Source: Comamonas suwonensis
Lineage (GTDB): Bacteria; Pseudomonadota; Gammaproteobacteria; Burkholderiales; Burkholderiaceae_C
Reading direction: 5' to 3'
Assembly: GCF_012844455.2 (NCBI RefSeq)
Contig: NZ_JABBCQ020000023.1
Location: 1 to 43,003 of the forward strand
DNA: 43,003 bases
Part shown: positions 25,135-33,635 of the stretch, one piece after another
Layout of the letters: every line of letters begins with the position of its first letter
Position numbering within the stretch: the first letter of the stretch is position 1
Notes under the pieces: generated by a model
What the model was told of the DNA's origin: nothing
Database searches by the model: none
The model's input: the letters and a program-made list of their open reading frames with translations, nothing else
Translations under genes and position numbers: made by a program

Positions 25135-26937
25135 ATGTCATTGACTGAATCCATTTTTCCCCAGCCCATCAAGCCAGCCCGCTACGAAGGTCCTCTGGAC
25201 TGGCGCATGCTGGTGCGCTGGCTGCAGGATGATGGTGTCATCACTGCGCAGGAGGCTGAGCGCACAGTGATGCGTTGTTCTGCCGCTGAAAGTGCGCAAC
25301 TGCCACTGGTGCGACTGGCCAATGTGGGCGTAGTCAGCGCGCAGACGCTTAAGCCGCTGGATCTTGAAACCCTGACTCAGTACCTGGCCCAGCGCAGTGG
25401 TCTGGCGTATCTGCGCATTGATCCGCTGCGGGTGGATGTGGGCCGCGTGGGTGAGGCCATGAGCGCCAGCTATGCGGAGCGCCACAAGGTGCTGCCTGTG
25501 CAGGTCACGTCCAAGGAAGTGGTGATCGCCACAGCTGAGCCCTTTATTACCGACTGGATGGGCGAGGTGGAGCGCCAGGCCCGCCGCAGCGTGCGCTGCG
25601 TGGTGGCCAATCCGCTGGATATCAAACGCTATACGGCTGAATTTTTTGCACTGGCCAAGTCAGTGCGTGCGGCTGAAAAAGCCGGTGGTGCCACAGGCGG
25701 CGCGAGCTTTGAGCAATTGGTAGAGCTTGGCAAGAGCAGCAAGCAGCTGGATGCGAATGACCAAGGCGTGGTCAAGGTGGTGGACTGGCTGTGGCAATAC
25801 GCATTTGATCAGCGTGCCAGCGATATTCACCTCGAGCCGCGGCGCGAGCAGGGTGTGATTCGTTTTCGTATTGATGGCGTGCTGCACCCCGTTTATCAAA
25901 TGCCCATGGGGGTGCTGAATGCCATGGTGGCGCGCGTCAAACTGCTGGGCCGCATGGATGTGGTGGAAAAGCGCCGCCCGCTGGATGGCCGCATCAAGAC
26001 CCGCAACCCGCGCGGCGAAGAAGTGGAGATGCGCCTTTCCACGCTGCCCACAGCCTTTGGAGAGAAGATGGTGATGCGCATCTTTGACCCTGAAAACACG
26101 GTCAAGAACCTCGATGCTCTGGGCTTTAGTGCCCATGATGCGCAGCGCTGGGAAGAACTGGTCAAGCGCCCGCACGGCATTATTTTGGTGACTGGGCCTA
26201 CAGGCTCGGGCAAGACTACCACGCTGTACTCGACGCTCAAGCGCGTGGCGACTGAAGAGGTCAACGTCAGCACAGTGGAAGACCCCATCGAAATGATCGA
26301 GCCCAGTTTCAACCAGACGCAGGTTCAGCCCCAGCTCGATTTCACTTTTACCGAAGGCCTGCGTGCGCTGATGCGCCAGGACCCGGACATCATCATGGTG
26401 GGTGAAATTCGTGACCTGGCTACGGCGGAGATGGCCGTGCAGGCGGCGTTGACGGGGCATCTGGTGTTCTCCACCCTGCACACCAACGATGCTCCCAGTG
26501 CCGTTAGCCGCTTGATGGAGCTGGGCGTGCCCTCTTACCTGATTAACGCCACGTTGCTGGGCGTGCTGGCCCAGCGGCTGGTGCGCACGCTCTGCGTCAG
26601 CTGCAAGGTGCGCGATGAAGCAGCGGCCCCCGATGAGCTGGCCGAAAGCATCAAACCGTGGAAGCTGACCGGTAGCTACCAGCCTTTCAAGCCCGTGGGC
26701 TGTGAAGACTGCCGCATGACTGGCTATCGCGGCCGTATGGGCTTGTATGAGCTGCTGATTGTGAGCGAAGGTCTGAAAAAGCAGATTCACGACGCGCCAT
26801 CCATGGACGTTTTACGCCGTCAGGCCGTGCAGGACGGCATGCGCCCGCTGCGTCTGGCCGGTGCTTTGCGCGTTGCCGAAGGCATCACCACCTTGCCCGA
26901 AGTGCTGGCCTGTACGCCGCTGATGAGCGAAATCTGA
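25135..26937 (+). CDS. GspE/PilB-family secretion or pilus assembly ATPase
   Basis: A 600-residue ATPase of the type II secretion / type IV pilus class. An N-terminal GspE-II-type domain (about 25-180) is followed by the ATPase core with Walker A GPTGSGKTT (residues 354-362), the Asp box STVEDPIEM, Walker B DPDIIMVGEIRD and the His box FSTLHTNDAP. A zinc-binding tetracysteine segment follows (CVSCKVRDE and CEDCRMTGYRG). No gspF, pilin or other secretion gene is adjacent, so this is an orphan ATPase that may serve a pilus or secretion system encoded elsewhere. All catalytic motifs are intact. Confidence 0.93.
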   Translation: MSLTESIFPQPIKPARYEGPLDWRMLVRWLQDDGVITAQEAERTVMRCSAAESAQLPLVRLANVGVVSAQTLKPLDLETLTQYLAQRSGLAYLRIDPLRVDVGRVGEAMSASYAERHKVLPVQVTSKEVVIATAEPFITDWMGEVERQARRSVRCVVANPLDIKRYTAEFFALAKSVRAAEKAGGATGGASFEQLVELGKSSKQLDANDQGVVKVVDWLWQYAFDQRASDIHLEPRREQGVIRFRIDGVLHPVYQMPMGVLNAMVARVKLLGRMDVVEKRRPLDGRIKTRNPRGEEVEMRLSTLPTAFGEKMVMRIFDPENTVKNLDALGFSAHDAQRWEELVKRPHGIILVTGPTGSGKTTTLYSTLKRVATEEVNVSTVEDPIEMIEPSFNQTQVQPQLDFTFTEGLRALMRQDPDIIMVGEIRDLATAEMAVQAALTGHLVFSTLHTNDAPSAVSRLMELGVPSYLINATLLGVLAQRLVRTLCVSCKVRDEAAAPDELAESIKPWKLTGSYQPFKPVGCEDCRMTGYRGRMGLYELLIVSEGLKKQIHDAPSMDVLRRQAVQDGMRPLRLAGALRVAEGITTLPEVLACTPLMSEI

Positions 26938-27318
26938 TGACGATTCAACAGCGTGCTTTCGCATCTCTGCGATGCCGCGTTGAGTCGCAATCGGTATGAG
27001 TTCGCGGCGATGGGTGCCGCTTTCGCGGGGGGTGAAAGCAAGCCGTTGCGCGAAAAAATCCCCCGAATTTCTCTCCATTCTTAGTGCCCGTGCATTTGCA
27101 GGATCGGCACCGAGGAGCGCGTAAATATGTTGCGGGTGTGAGTGCGTGCTTTTTGTATTGTGCAGGCTAATCAAATAGCGCTTTTAAGCCACGCGTGCCG
27201 TTAACGCGTACAAAGCGCCTGTCATAGGGTAAGCCCTTTGTAGGTGGAATCCACATCAATTTGGCATTTGTAAGAAACGAGAATCGCCAAGTCGTGATTT
27301 CCGTAAGGGGACATTTTT
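26938..27318. other. 381-bp intergenic region upstream of tctBA
   Basis: No credible gene was seen. It contains a short palindrome GTGGA-A-TCCAC (27244-27254), two copies of ACGCGT seven bases apart near 27190-27210, and a fragment AATAGCGCTTTT (about 27174-27185) resembling the repeat family seen elsewhere in the window. This region must carry the promoter of the transporter operon; no clear -35/-10 pair with good spacing could be chosen by eye. Confidence 0.5.
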
Positions 27319-27807
27319 GTGAAAATCAAGAGCCAAAAAGACTTTTTTTCCGGTCTGATGTTCTTGGTCGTCGGACTCGCATTTGCGATCGGCGCATCCA
27401 ACTACACCATTGGTACTGGCGCACGTATGGGCCCCGGTTACTTTCCGTTGATCCTGGGTGTGCTAATGGCCATCCTGGGTGCAGCCATCTGCTTAGGCGG
27501 CCTGACAAAGGGCCCCTCTGATGGCGACAAGATCGGAAAGTGGGCCTGGAAGCCTGTGTTCTTCGTACTGGCTGCCAACTTTGCCTTCGGCATCTTGTTG
27601 GTGGGCGTGCCTGCTGTGGGTATCCCTCAGTTCGGTCTGATCATCGCTATCTACGCGCTGGTCTTCATCGCCAGCATGGCCGGACAGACTTTCAATCTCA
27701 AGGAAACAGCTGTTCTGGCCACCGTTCTGGCCGTGGGTAGCTATTTCGCTTTCGTGTGGGCGCTGAATCTGCAGTTCCCCGTGTGGCCTAGCTTCATCGC
27801 TGGCTAA
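27319..27807 (+). CDS. tctB: Tripartite tricarboxylate transporter small membrane subunit TctB
   Basis: The small, poorly conserved membrane subunit of a TTT-type uptake system, which works with a large TctA permease and a periplasmic binding protein. The 162-residue protein has about four hydrophobic segments, and the family-typical GTGARMGPGYFPLILGVLM lies after the first helix. The start is GTG at 27319, with AAGGGG about 6 bases upstream. It is 15 bases upstream of tctA. No binding-protein (TctC/Bug) gene is in the window, so the substrate cannot be inferred; such genes are often scattered in Comamonadaceae. Confidence 0.9.
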   Translation: MKIKSQKDFFSGLMFLVVGLAFAIGASNYTIGTGARMGPGYFPLILGVLMAILGAAICLGGLTKGPSDGDKIGKWAWKPVFFVLAANFAFGILLVGVPAVGIPQFGLIIAIYALVFIASMAGQTFNLKETAVLATVLAVGSYFAFVWALNLQFPVWPSFIAG

Positions 27808-27822
27808 TCAGGAGCAACGTCC

Positions 27823-29334
27823 ATGGATCTGATTAATAACTTGTCGATAGGTTTTGGCGTGGCTTTCACGTTCCAGAACCTGATCTACTGCTTTGTGGGT
27901 TGTCTGCTCGGTACGCTGATCGGTGTGCTGCCAGGTATTGGCCCTGTGGCGACGATCGCCATGTTGCTGCCCGCAACCTACGCTCTGCCCCCTGTGGCGG
28001 CGCTGATCATGCTGGCCGGTATTTACTACGGCGCCCAGTACGGTGGCTCGACCACCGCCATTCTGGTGAACTTGCCCGGTGAGTCTTCGTCTGTGGTGAC
28101 CGTGATTGACGGCTACCAGATGGCCCGAAAAGGTCGTGCTGGTCCCGCGCTTGCGGCGGCCGGTATCGGCTCCTTCTTCGCGGGTTGCGTGGGTACCGTC
28201 ATCTTGGCTGCCTTCGCTCCTCCTCTGACTGAAGTGGCTTTCAAGTTCGGCCCTGCCGAGTACTTCTCGCTGATGACTCTGGGTCTGATCGGTGCCGTGG
28301 TGCTGGCTTCCGGCTCGCTGCTCAAGGCGATCGCCATGATCGTGCTGGGTCTGCTGCTGGGCATGGTCGGTACGGACGTGAACTCCGGCGTGGCTCGTTA
28401 CAGCTTTGATATTCCTGAGCTGACCGACGGTATCGACTTTGTCGTGATCGCCATGGGTGTGTTCGGTTACGGTGAAATTATTGCCAACCTGTCCAAGCCC
28501 GACGACGAGCGCGAAGTGTTCGCCGCCAAGGTGACGGGTCTGATGCCTACGGCTGAAGACTTCAAGCGCATGATTCCTGCCATGCTGCGCGGCACGGCTC
28601 TGGGTTCGGCTCTGGGCATCTTGCCCGGTGGTGGTGCCATGCTGTCGGCCTTTGCTGCTTACACCATTGAAAAGAAGACCAAGCTGAAGCCCGGGGAAGT
28701 TCCTTTCGGTCAAGGCAATATCCGTGGTGTGTGCGCTCCTGAGTCGGCCAACAACGCCGGTTCGCAGACTTCGTTCATTCCGCTGCTGACTCTGGGTATC
28801 CCCCCCAACGCCGTGATGGCGCTGATGGTGGGTGCCATGACGATTCACAACATCCAGCCCGGCCCTCAGGTGATGACCAGCAACCCAGAACTGTTCTGGG
28901 GTCTGATCGCCTCCATGTGGATTGGTAACCTGATGCTGATCATCTTGAACCTGCCGCTGATCGGCGTCTGGATCAAGCTGCTCACGGTGCCTTACCGCTG
29001 GTTGTTCCCTTCCATCGTGTTGTTCTGCGCTATCGGCGTGTACGGTACCAACAACAATGCATGGGACGTGTGGATGGTTGGTATCTTCGGTTTCATCGGC
29101 TATGTGTTCCACAAGCTGGGTACCGAACCTGCACCACTGCTGCTGGGCTTCATTCTGGGCCCGATGATGGAAGAAAACCTGCGCCGCGCTCTGCTGCTGT
29201 CGCGTGGTGACTGGTCCGTGTTTGTGACACGTCCTATCTCCGCCTGCTTGCTGGCCGCTGCGGTGGTTCTGCTGGTCATCGTTCTGATGCCTGCAGTGAA
29301 GAACAAGCGTGAAGAAGCTTTCGTGGAAGACTAA
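27823..29334 (+). CDS. tctA: Tripartite tricarboxylate transporter large permease TctA
   Basis: A 503-residue integral membrane permease with about 12 membrane segments and the TctA signatures LIGVLPGIGPVATIAMLLP and YYGAQYGGSTTAILVNLPGE in the first half. The related second-half repeat reads ALGILPGGGAML, then APESANNAGSQTSFIPLLTL. The two halves mirror each other, as is normal for this family. It would import a carboxylate such as citrate or an aromatic acid, driven by an ion gradient, with a periplasmic partner not encoded nearby. It is translated just after tctB and ended by a strong terminator. Confidence 0.96.
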   Translation: MDLINNLSIGFGVAFTFQNLIYCFVGCLLGTLIGVLPGIGPVATIAMLLPATYALPPVAALIMLAGIYYGAQYGGSTTAILVNLPGESSSVVTVIDGYQMARKGRAGPALAAAGIGSFFAGCVGTVILAAFAPPLTEVAFKFGPAEYFSLMTLGLIGAVVLASGSLLKAIAMIVLGLLLGMVGTDVNSGVARYSFDIPELTDGIDFVVIAMGVFGYGEIIANLSKPDDEREVFAAKVTGLMPTAEDFKRMIPAMLRGTALGSALGILPGGGAMLSAFAAYTIEKKTKLKPGEVPFGQGNIRGVCAPESANNAGSQTSFIPLLTLGIPPNAVMALMVGAMTIHNIQPGPQVMTSNPELFWGLIASMWIGNLMLIILNLPLIGVWIKLLTVPYRWLFPSIVLFCAIGVYGTNNNAWDVWMVGIFGFIGYVFHKLGTEPAPLLLGFILGPMMEENLRRALLLSRGDWSVFVTRPISACLLAAAVVLLVIVLMPAVKNKREEAFVED

Positions 29335-29363
29335 GGTCTTGCCTGACTGCTGAATCAAGTTTG

Positions 29364-29390
29364 AAGCGGCCCGAAAGGGCCGCTTTTTTT
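29364..29390 (+). terminator. Rho-independent terminator after tctBA
   Basis: AAGCGGCCC (29364-29372) and GGGCCGCTT (29377-29385) form a perfect 9-bp stem with a GAAA tetraloop, followed by a T-run. It lies 29 bases after the tctA stop. Confidence 0.94.
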
Positions 29391-29460
29391 ATCTGGGGAC
29401 TTTTGCTCGGGAAAATACGGATTCGGGCTGCAAAATAGATGCAGTTACTGGAAAGATTGC

Positions 29461-30768
29461 ATGGCCTTGTCTTTATTGCCCGCGCAGCACCCTCAGCGGG
29501 TCTTGCTGCACAACGAAATCCACGCCCGTCCTGCGGAAATCATGCAGGCGCCGCTGGCCATCACGCATATCGTGATGTTGACCGATGCTGCCCAGCGCGA
29601 GGCCAGCCGCGAGCATGTGGCGGCGCTGCTGCGAAACCATCATCGCCCCTTGCCCGATGCGGCCACCACCCATGTACTGATCGACCTGGGGGCATTTCAC
29701 CTGCGCTGGGAGCAGCACACCGAATTTGTGGCCTGGACCTTCACCACGCCCATGGCGCAAGCCGCCGTGGCCGATGTGCGCGAGCCCGAAACCGCCATTG
29801 ATGCCGTGCCGCAAGACTGGGTGGCGAGTTTGCCCGGCCATTGCCTGAGCAGTCTGCACCTGTGGGCGCTGAATGAGCAGGATGTGGATGCGCCGCACCT
29901 GATCCGCCACATGCTGCATGCCGATACCCTTGTCGGCTCGCGCGTGTCGGGCGATGCAGGTTCTATCTATACCGACTTTGCCATTCACCCCGATGGCTTC
30001 TCGCGCATGCTGCTGCTGGCGGGCGCCAGCCTGACGCCACGCCGTCTGGGGCGGCTGGTGCAGCGTGTGCTGGAGATTGAAACCTACCGCATGGCCGCGC
30101 TGCTGGGTCTGCCCGCTGCGCGCAAGGCTGCTGCAGTGCTGGCGACGGCAGAGCGGGAATTGGCCGAGCTGGCGCATGCCATCCGCGCTGCAGACCGCGA
30201 TGCCGAGCCTGCTTTGCTGGATCGGCTGACGCGCCTGGCCGGTCAGGTCGAGAGCGAATATGCGGCCACGCATTCGCGTTTTTCGGCCAGCTCGGCCTAT
30301 TTTGAGCTGGTCGACCGCCGCATTCAGGAGATTCAGGAAACCCGGCTGAGTGGCATTCAGACCATTCGCGAGTTCATGGATAGGCGGCTGACTCCTGCCC
30401 GCGCCACCTGTGAGTGGGCCACGCGTCGCCAGAATGCGCTGTCTGAACGGGTCTCCCGTGTCAGCAGTCTGCTGCGCACGCGCGTCGAGATTGAGCAGCA
30501 GCAAAGCAGCCAGGAGCTGCTGGGTACCATGAATGACCGCCAGGGCACGCAGCTCAAGCTGCAGTCCACGGTGGAGGGCTTGTCCGTCGCTGCAATTACC
30601 TACTACATCACCGGTCTCATCAGCTATCTGGCCAAGGGAGCTCAGAAGCTGGGCTGGCCCTGGTCGCCTGAATCGACTGCGGCCGTGGCCATTCCGGTGG
30701 TGGCTTTTTGCGTCTGGTGGTCGCTGCGCAGGCTGCACCACAAGCTGTTTCATGGACGTCAGTCATGA
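29461..30768 (+). CDS. DUF3422 family membrane-anchored protein
   Basis: A 435-residue protein of the DUF3422 family, whose function is not known. The N-terminal part has LHNEIHARP and the middle has SRVSGDAGSIYTDFAIHPDG, both typical of the family. A long helical, coiled-coil-like region follows at about 215-360. Two hydrophobic segments near the C-terminus (GLSVAAITYYITGLISYLA and TAAVAIPVVAFCVWWSL) should anchor it in the inner membrane with the bulk in the cytoplasm. It stands alone between a terminator and a repeat element. Confidence 0.88.
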   Translation: MALSLLPAQHPQRVLLHNEIHARPAEIMQAPLAITHIVMLTDAAQREASREHVAALLRNHHRPLPDAATTHVLIDLGAFHLRWEQHTEFVAWTFTTPMAQAAVADVREPETAIDAVPQDWVASLPGHCLSSLHLWALNEQDVDAPHLIRHMLHADTLVGSRVSGDAGSIYTDFAIHPDGFSRMLLLAGASLTPRRLGRLVQRVLEIETYRMAALLGLPAARKAAAVLATAERELAELAHAIRAADRDAEPALLDRLTRLAGQVESEYAATHSRFSASSAYFELVDRRIQEIQETRLSGIQTIREFMDRRLTPARATCEWATRRQNALSERVSRVSSLLRTRVEIEQQQSSQELLGTMNDRQGTQLKLQSTVEGLSVAAITYYITGLISYLAKGAQKLGWPWSPESTAAVAIPVVAFCVWWSLRRLHHKLFHGRQS

Positions 30769-30770
30769 AA

Positions 30771-30820
30771 TTGATCGCTAGCGCTTATCAATAAAGCGCT
30801 GGAAGCTATAAATTTTGATA
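30771..30820. repeat. Comamonadaceae-type intergenic repeat with AGCGCTT/AAGCGCT hairpin
   Basis: The arms AGCGCTT (30780-30786) and AAGCGCT (30794-30800) flank ATCAATA; the unit continues GGAAGCTATAAATTTTGATA. Similar degenerate sequences (TAGC, GCGCTT, GAAGCTA, TTTTGATA words) appear in other gaps of this window. I recognise this as a repeat type common between genes in Comamonadaceae, from general knowledge and not from a search. Confidence 0.6.
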
Positions 30821-30870
30821 CTTCCGGGCTGGCATGGCCCGGTCTGATAACTGTGTGAAAGGACTTTGAA

Positions 30871-31668
30871 ATGGACTTTGGTATCACCGGCCGCTGGGCA
30901 TTGGTCTGCGGCGCCAGCAAGGGCTTGGGTTTTGGCTGCGCCAAGGCGTTGGCTGAAGAGGGCGTGAATCTGGTCATCAACGGCAGAAATCCCGAAGCAC
31001 TGCAGACTGCCGTGCAAAAGCTGCAAGCCATTGCTCCGCAGATCAAGGTGATCGGCGTGGCAGCGGATATCACCACGCCCGAAGGGCGCACGGCCGTGTT
31101 TGAAGCCGCTGGCGGTCCGGGCAAGGACTACGACATTGTCGTGACCAATGCCGGTGGCCCGCCCACAGGCGACTTCCGCACCTGGGACCGCGAAGCATGG
31201 ATCAAGGCGGTGGACGCGAACATGCTGACCCCCATTGAGCTGATCAAGGCCACGGTGGACGGCATGGCCGAGCGCGGCTTTGGCCGCATCGTCAACATTA
31301 CCTCCAGCGCGGTGAAGGCACCCATCGACATTCTGGGCCTGTCCAACGGTGCACGCAGCGGGCTGACGGGCTTTGTGGCGGGTCTGGCTCGCTCTGGCAT
31401 TGCCGCCAAGGGCGTGACCATCAACAACATCCTGCCCGGCAAGTTTGATACCGACCGTCTGGTGGCCACCCATCAGGCGGCGGCGACCAAAACGGGCCAG
31501 GCGCTGGACGCGGTGCGTCAGGCTCAGGCCGCGCAAATTCCGGCCAAGCGCTTTGGCACGGCTGAAGAATTCGGTGCGATCTGCGCCTTCCTCTGCAGCC
31601 GTCAGGCTGGTTACATGACGGGTCAGAACCTGCTGCCCGACGGTGGTCTGTACCCTGGCACTTATTGA
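30871..31668 (+). CDS. SDR-family protein lacking the catalytic Tyr and Lys
   Basis: A 265-residue short-chain dehydrogenase/reductase-fold protein. The cofactor loop is GASKGLG (G14, G18, G20) and NAGG is present. The tetrad Asn (N117) and Ser (S145) are in place. The usual YxxxK is replaced by SNGAR (S158 and R162), so the proton-donor Tyr and the Lys are both missing. This fits a known subgroup resembling beta-ketoacyl-ACP reductases without a complete tetrad. The C-terminal LLPDGGLYPGTY is family-typical. It may be a reductase with altered chemistry or a non-catalytic protein; the substrate is unknown. A single-gene transcript is likely. Confidence 0.9.
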   Translation: MDFGITGRWALVCGASKGLGFGCAKALAEEGVNLVINGRNPEALQTAVQKLQAIAPQIKVIGVAADITTPEGRTAVFEAAGGPGKDYDIVVTNAGGPPTGDFRTWDREAWIKAVDANMLTPIELIKATVDGMAERGFGRIVNITSSAVKAPIDILGLSNGARSGLTGFVAGLARSGIAAKGVTINNILPGKFDTDRLVATHQAAATKTGQALDAVRQAQAAQIPAKRFGTAEEFGAICAFLCSRQAGYMTGQNLLPDGGLYPGTY

Positions 31669-31690
31669 TCGTTCATTGAGCGCATCTGAA

Positions 31691-31716
31691 AAGCCTCGCA
31701 TTGCGAGGCTTTTTTA
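31691..31716. terminator. Terminator between the SDR gene and the EamA gene
   Basis: AAGCCTCGC (31691-31699) pairs with GCGAGGCTT (31703-31711) around ATT, followed by T. A short A-run precedes it, so it can also serve the convergent minus-strand gene. Confidence 0.9.
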
Positions 31717-31729
31717 TGGCTCTCTCTGC

Positions 31730-32629
31730 TTATTTGCGGGACGAAACCACGATGCCGGCCACGATCAAGGCAAAGGCCATGCCGTGATACAGGTGCGGCG
31801 TCTCGCCCAGCACGGGAATGGAGAGCAGTGCTGTAAACAGCGGGATGAGATTGCCAAAGAATCCTGCAATGGCCGGTGTGGAGCGCTGCACGCCCATGCC
31901 CCAGAAACGGTAGGCCAGAATGGCCGGGCCTATGGCAATGAAGAGCAAAGTGCCCAGCAGCGGCCAGCCCGCCACAAAGCGAAAACCACCCAGAGCCGCT
32001 TCAGCCCCCGTAAACAGGCCCGACCACAGCAGTCCAAACAGAATCTGCGCCAACAGAAAGCTCGCCCAGTGCGACTTCACTTGCTGCGGCCCGGTGCTGC
32101 GCGAGAGCAGCCAGGTGTAGAACGCCCAGGCAATCGTCGCCAGCACCATGAATAAGTCGCCCGCCACAAAGCGCAGGTTCAGCAGCGTTTGCAGATCACC
32201 ACGTGACATGACCATCACAACGCCCAGCACGGACAGCAGGGCGCCGCTCATCTGCTTGCGGCTGACAGGAGTTCTCCAGCACAGGCGGCCAATCGCCAGC
32301 ATCCACACCGGCATGCTGGAGCCGACCAGCGTCACGTTGAGTGGCGTAGAAGTCTTGAGCGCCAGATACAGCAAGGCGTTGTAGCAGCCAATGCCCAGCA
32401 GACCCAGCAACATGTACTGGCGCCACAGCGGCCAGATGGGGCTGTCTTTGCGCAGCACTCTCCAGGCCAGTGGCAGCAGCAGGACAAAGGCGATGCACCA
32501 GCGAAAGAAGTTCAGCGCAAATGGCGAGATCAGGTCTTGGGCAAGGCGGCCCACAATCGCATTACCAGCCCACAGCGCAGGAGCCAGGCTGAGCATGGCG
32601 ACCGTGGAGGGTTTCAGGGAAGAATTCAT
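31730..32629 (-). CDS. EamA-family (DMT superfamily) transporter
   Basis: A 299-residue membrane protein with about ten hydrophobic segments arranged as two EamA repeats. The first repeat has PALWAGNAIVGRLA and the second has LATIAWAFYTWLL with the family-typical LIPLFTALLSIPVLGE. Members export amino acids, nucleosides or other metabolites; the substrate is not predictable here. The start at 32629 (MNSSLKP) is preferred over a GTG at 32656, though neither has a strong ribosome site. Confidence 0.92.
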   Translation of the reverse strand: MNSSLKPSTVAMLSLAPALWAGNAIVGRLAQDLISPFALNFFRWCIAFVLLLPLAWRVLRKDSPIWPLWRQYMLLGLLGIGCYNALLYLALKTSTPLNVTLVGSSMPVWMLAIGRLCWRTPVSRKQMSGALLSVLGVVMVMSRGDLQTLLNLRFVAGDLFMVLATIAWAFYTWLLSRSTGPQQVKSHWASFLLAQILFGLLWSGLFTGAEAALGGFRFVAGWPLLGTLLFIAIGPAILAYRFWGMGVQRSTPAIAGFFGNLIPLFTALLSIPVLGETPHLYHGMAFALIVAGIVVSSRK

Positions 32630-32780
32630 GGAGTGCCACTTTAATGCGGTGGTCACGGGTGCTGATACCTATACATGCCCAGATGGTGCTTGGCAGGGGA
32701 TGGATATCAGTCATCAATGGTGATGCAAGCCATGACGCTTTGCGAAAGCTGGTGACAATGAGCAGCATTGGAGATTGGCA

Positions 32781-33584
32781 ATGAAGCAACAAACATCGGC
32801 TTGGCTGCAGACGCAGCGCCTGCTGGCTCATCAGCAGCCTGAGAGGCCCAGACATGGGTTGTCTGTAGAGGGTGAGCTGATTGGCAGCATCGAGGAGTCA
32901 TTGGTCGGGCAACTGGGCGCTGATGCGCTCAAGCAGTACGGCTTGGAACTTCACTGGCGCAACGACACCTGGGTTCTGGATGGGCAGGCTGATTGCACGC
33001 TCAGGCTCAATCAACTGGCGAAGCTCATGCGTGCGCAAGGCCTGGCCGGAGCCTGGCGTGATGAGCAATTGCTGGTTTGCAATGCGGCTGGGCTGAAGAT
33101 GGCCACGATTGAGCGCGGTGCCGTGCGGCCGCTGGGCATTGCCACGCACGCGGTGCATCTGGTTGGCTACGGTGAGGACGGCGCGCTCTGGGTGCAGCAG
33201 CGCTCAGAAGACAAGGCCAACAACCCCGGCATGTGGGACACCTTGATGGGGGGAATGGTCTCTGCCCAAGACAGCCTGCCCGAGGCGCTGGCGCGGGAGA
33301 CCTGGGAAGAGGCGGGCCTGCACCTGACCGAGCTGGCGCAGGTCGCACATGGCGGATCCATCGAATTTTCCAGACCCAGTGATGAGGCCGAAGGCCAAGG
33401 CTATATGGTCGAGCGCATAGATTGGTTTTCTGCGCTGGTGCCCGATGTGCTGCAGCCTGTGAATCAGGATGGGGAGGTACAGCGCTTTGAGAGGCTGACT
33501 TTAAGTGCGCTGGAAGACTGGCTGGTGCAGGGGCGCTTTACGCCCGAGGCATCGCTGGTGCTGGCGAGCTATATGGGCTGGTAG
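32781..33584 (+). CDS. Nudix hydrolase with DUF4743-type N-terminal domain
   Basis: A 267-residue protein. The first half (to about residue 115) resembles the DUF4743 domain that precedes the Nudix fold in Tnr3/YJR142W-like enzymes. The Nudix box reads GMVSAQD-x7-RETWEEAGL, which keeps REx2EExGL but has Asp where the first Glu is usual. Related enzymes clean up damaged thiamine diphosphate or other nucleotide derivatives; the substrate is inferred loosely. The start at 32781 (MKQQTSAW) is set by GGAG seven bases upstream, in preference to a TTG two codons earlier. Confidence 0.9.
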   Translation: MKQQTSAWLQTQRLLAHQQPERPRHGLSVEGELIGSIEESLVGQLGADALKQYGLELHWRNDTWVLDGQADCTLRLNQLAKLMRAQGLAGAWRDEQLLVCNAAGLKMATIERGAVRPLGIATHAVHLVGYGEDGALWVQQRSEDKANNPGMWDTLMGGMVSAQDSLPEALARETWEEAGLHLTELAQVAHGGSIEFSRPSDEAEGQGYMVERIDWFSALVPDVLQPVNQDGEVQRFERLTLSALEDWLVQGRFTPEASLVLASYMGW

Positions 33585-33635
33585 CCACGGCCGCAGTTTT
33601 CGGGTTTCCGGCGAGGGGGGAACTGGTCACAATGG

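Noticed and set aside
26812..27174. Small minus-strand gene in the gap before tctB
   Set aside because: Most of it is antisense to the GspE-type gene, it has no ribosome site, and the product has no recognisable features.
27808..29358. A 516-codon minus-strand frame opposite tctA
   Set aside because: Composition is dominated by His, Gln, Arg and Thr with no fold-like pattern, and it mirrors tctA exactly.
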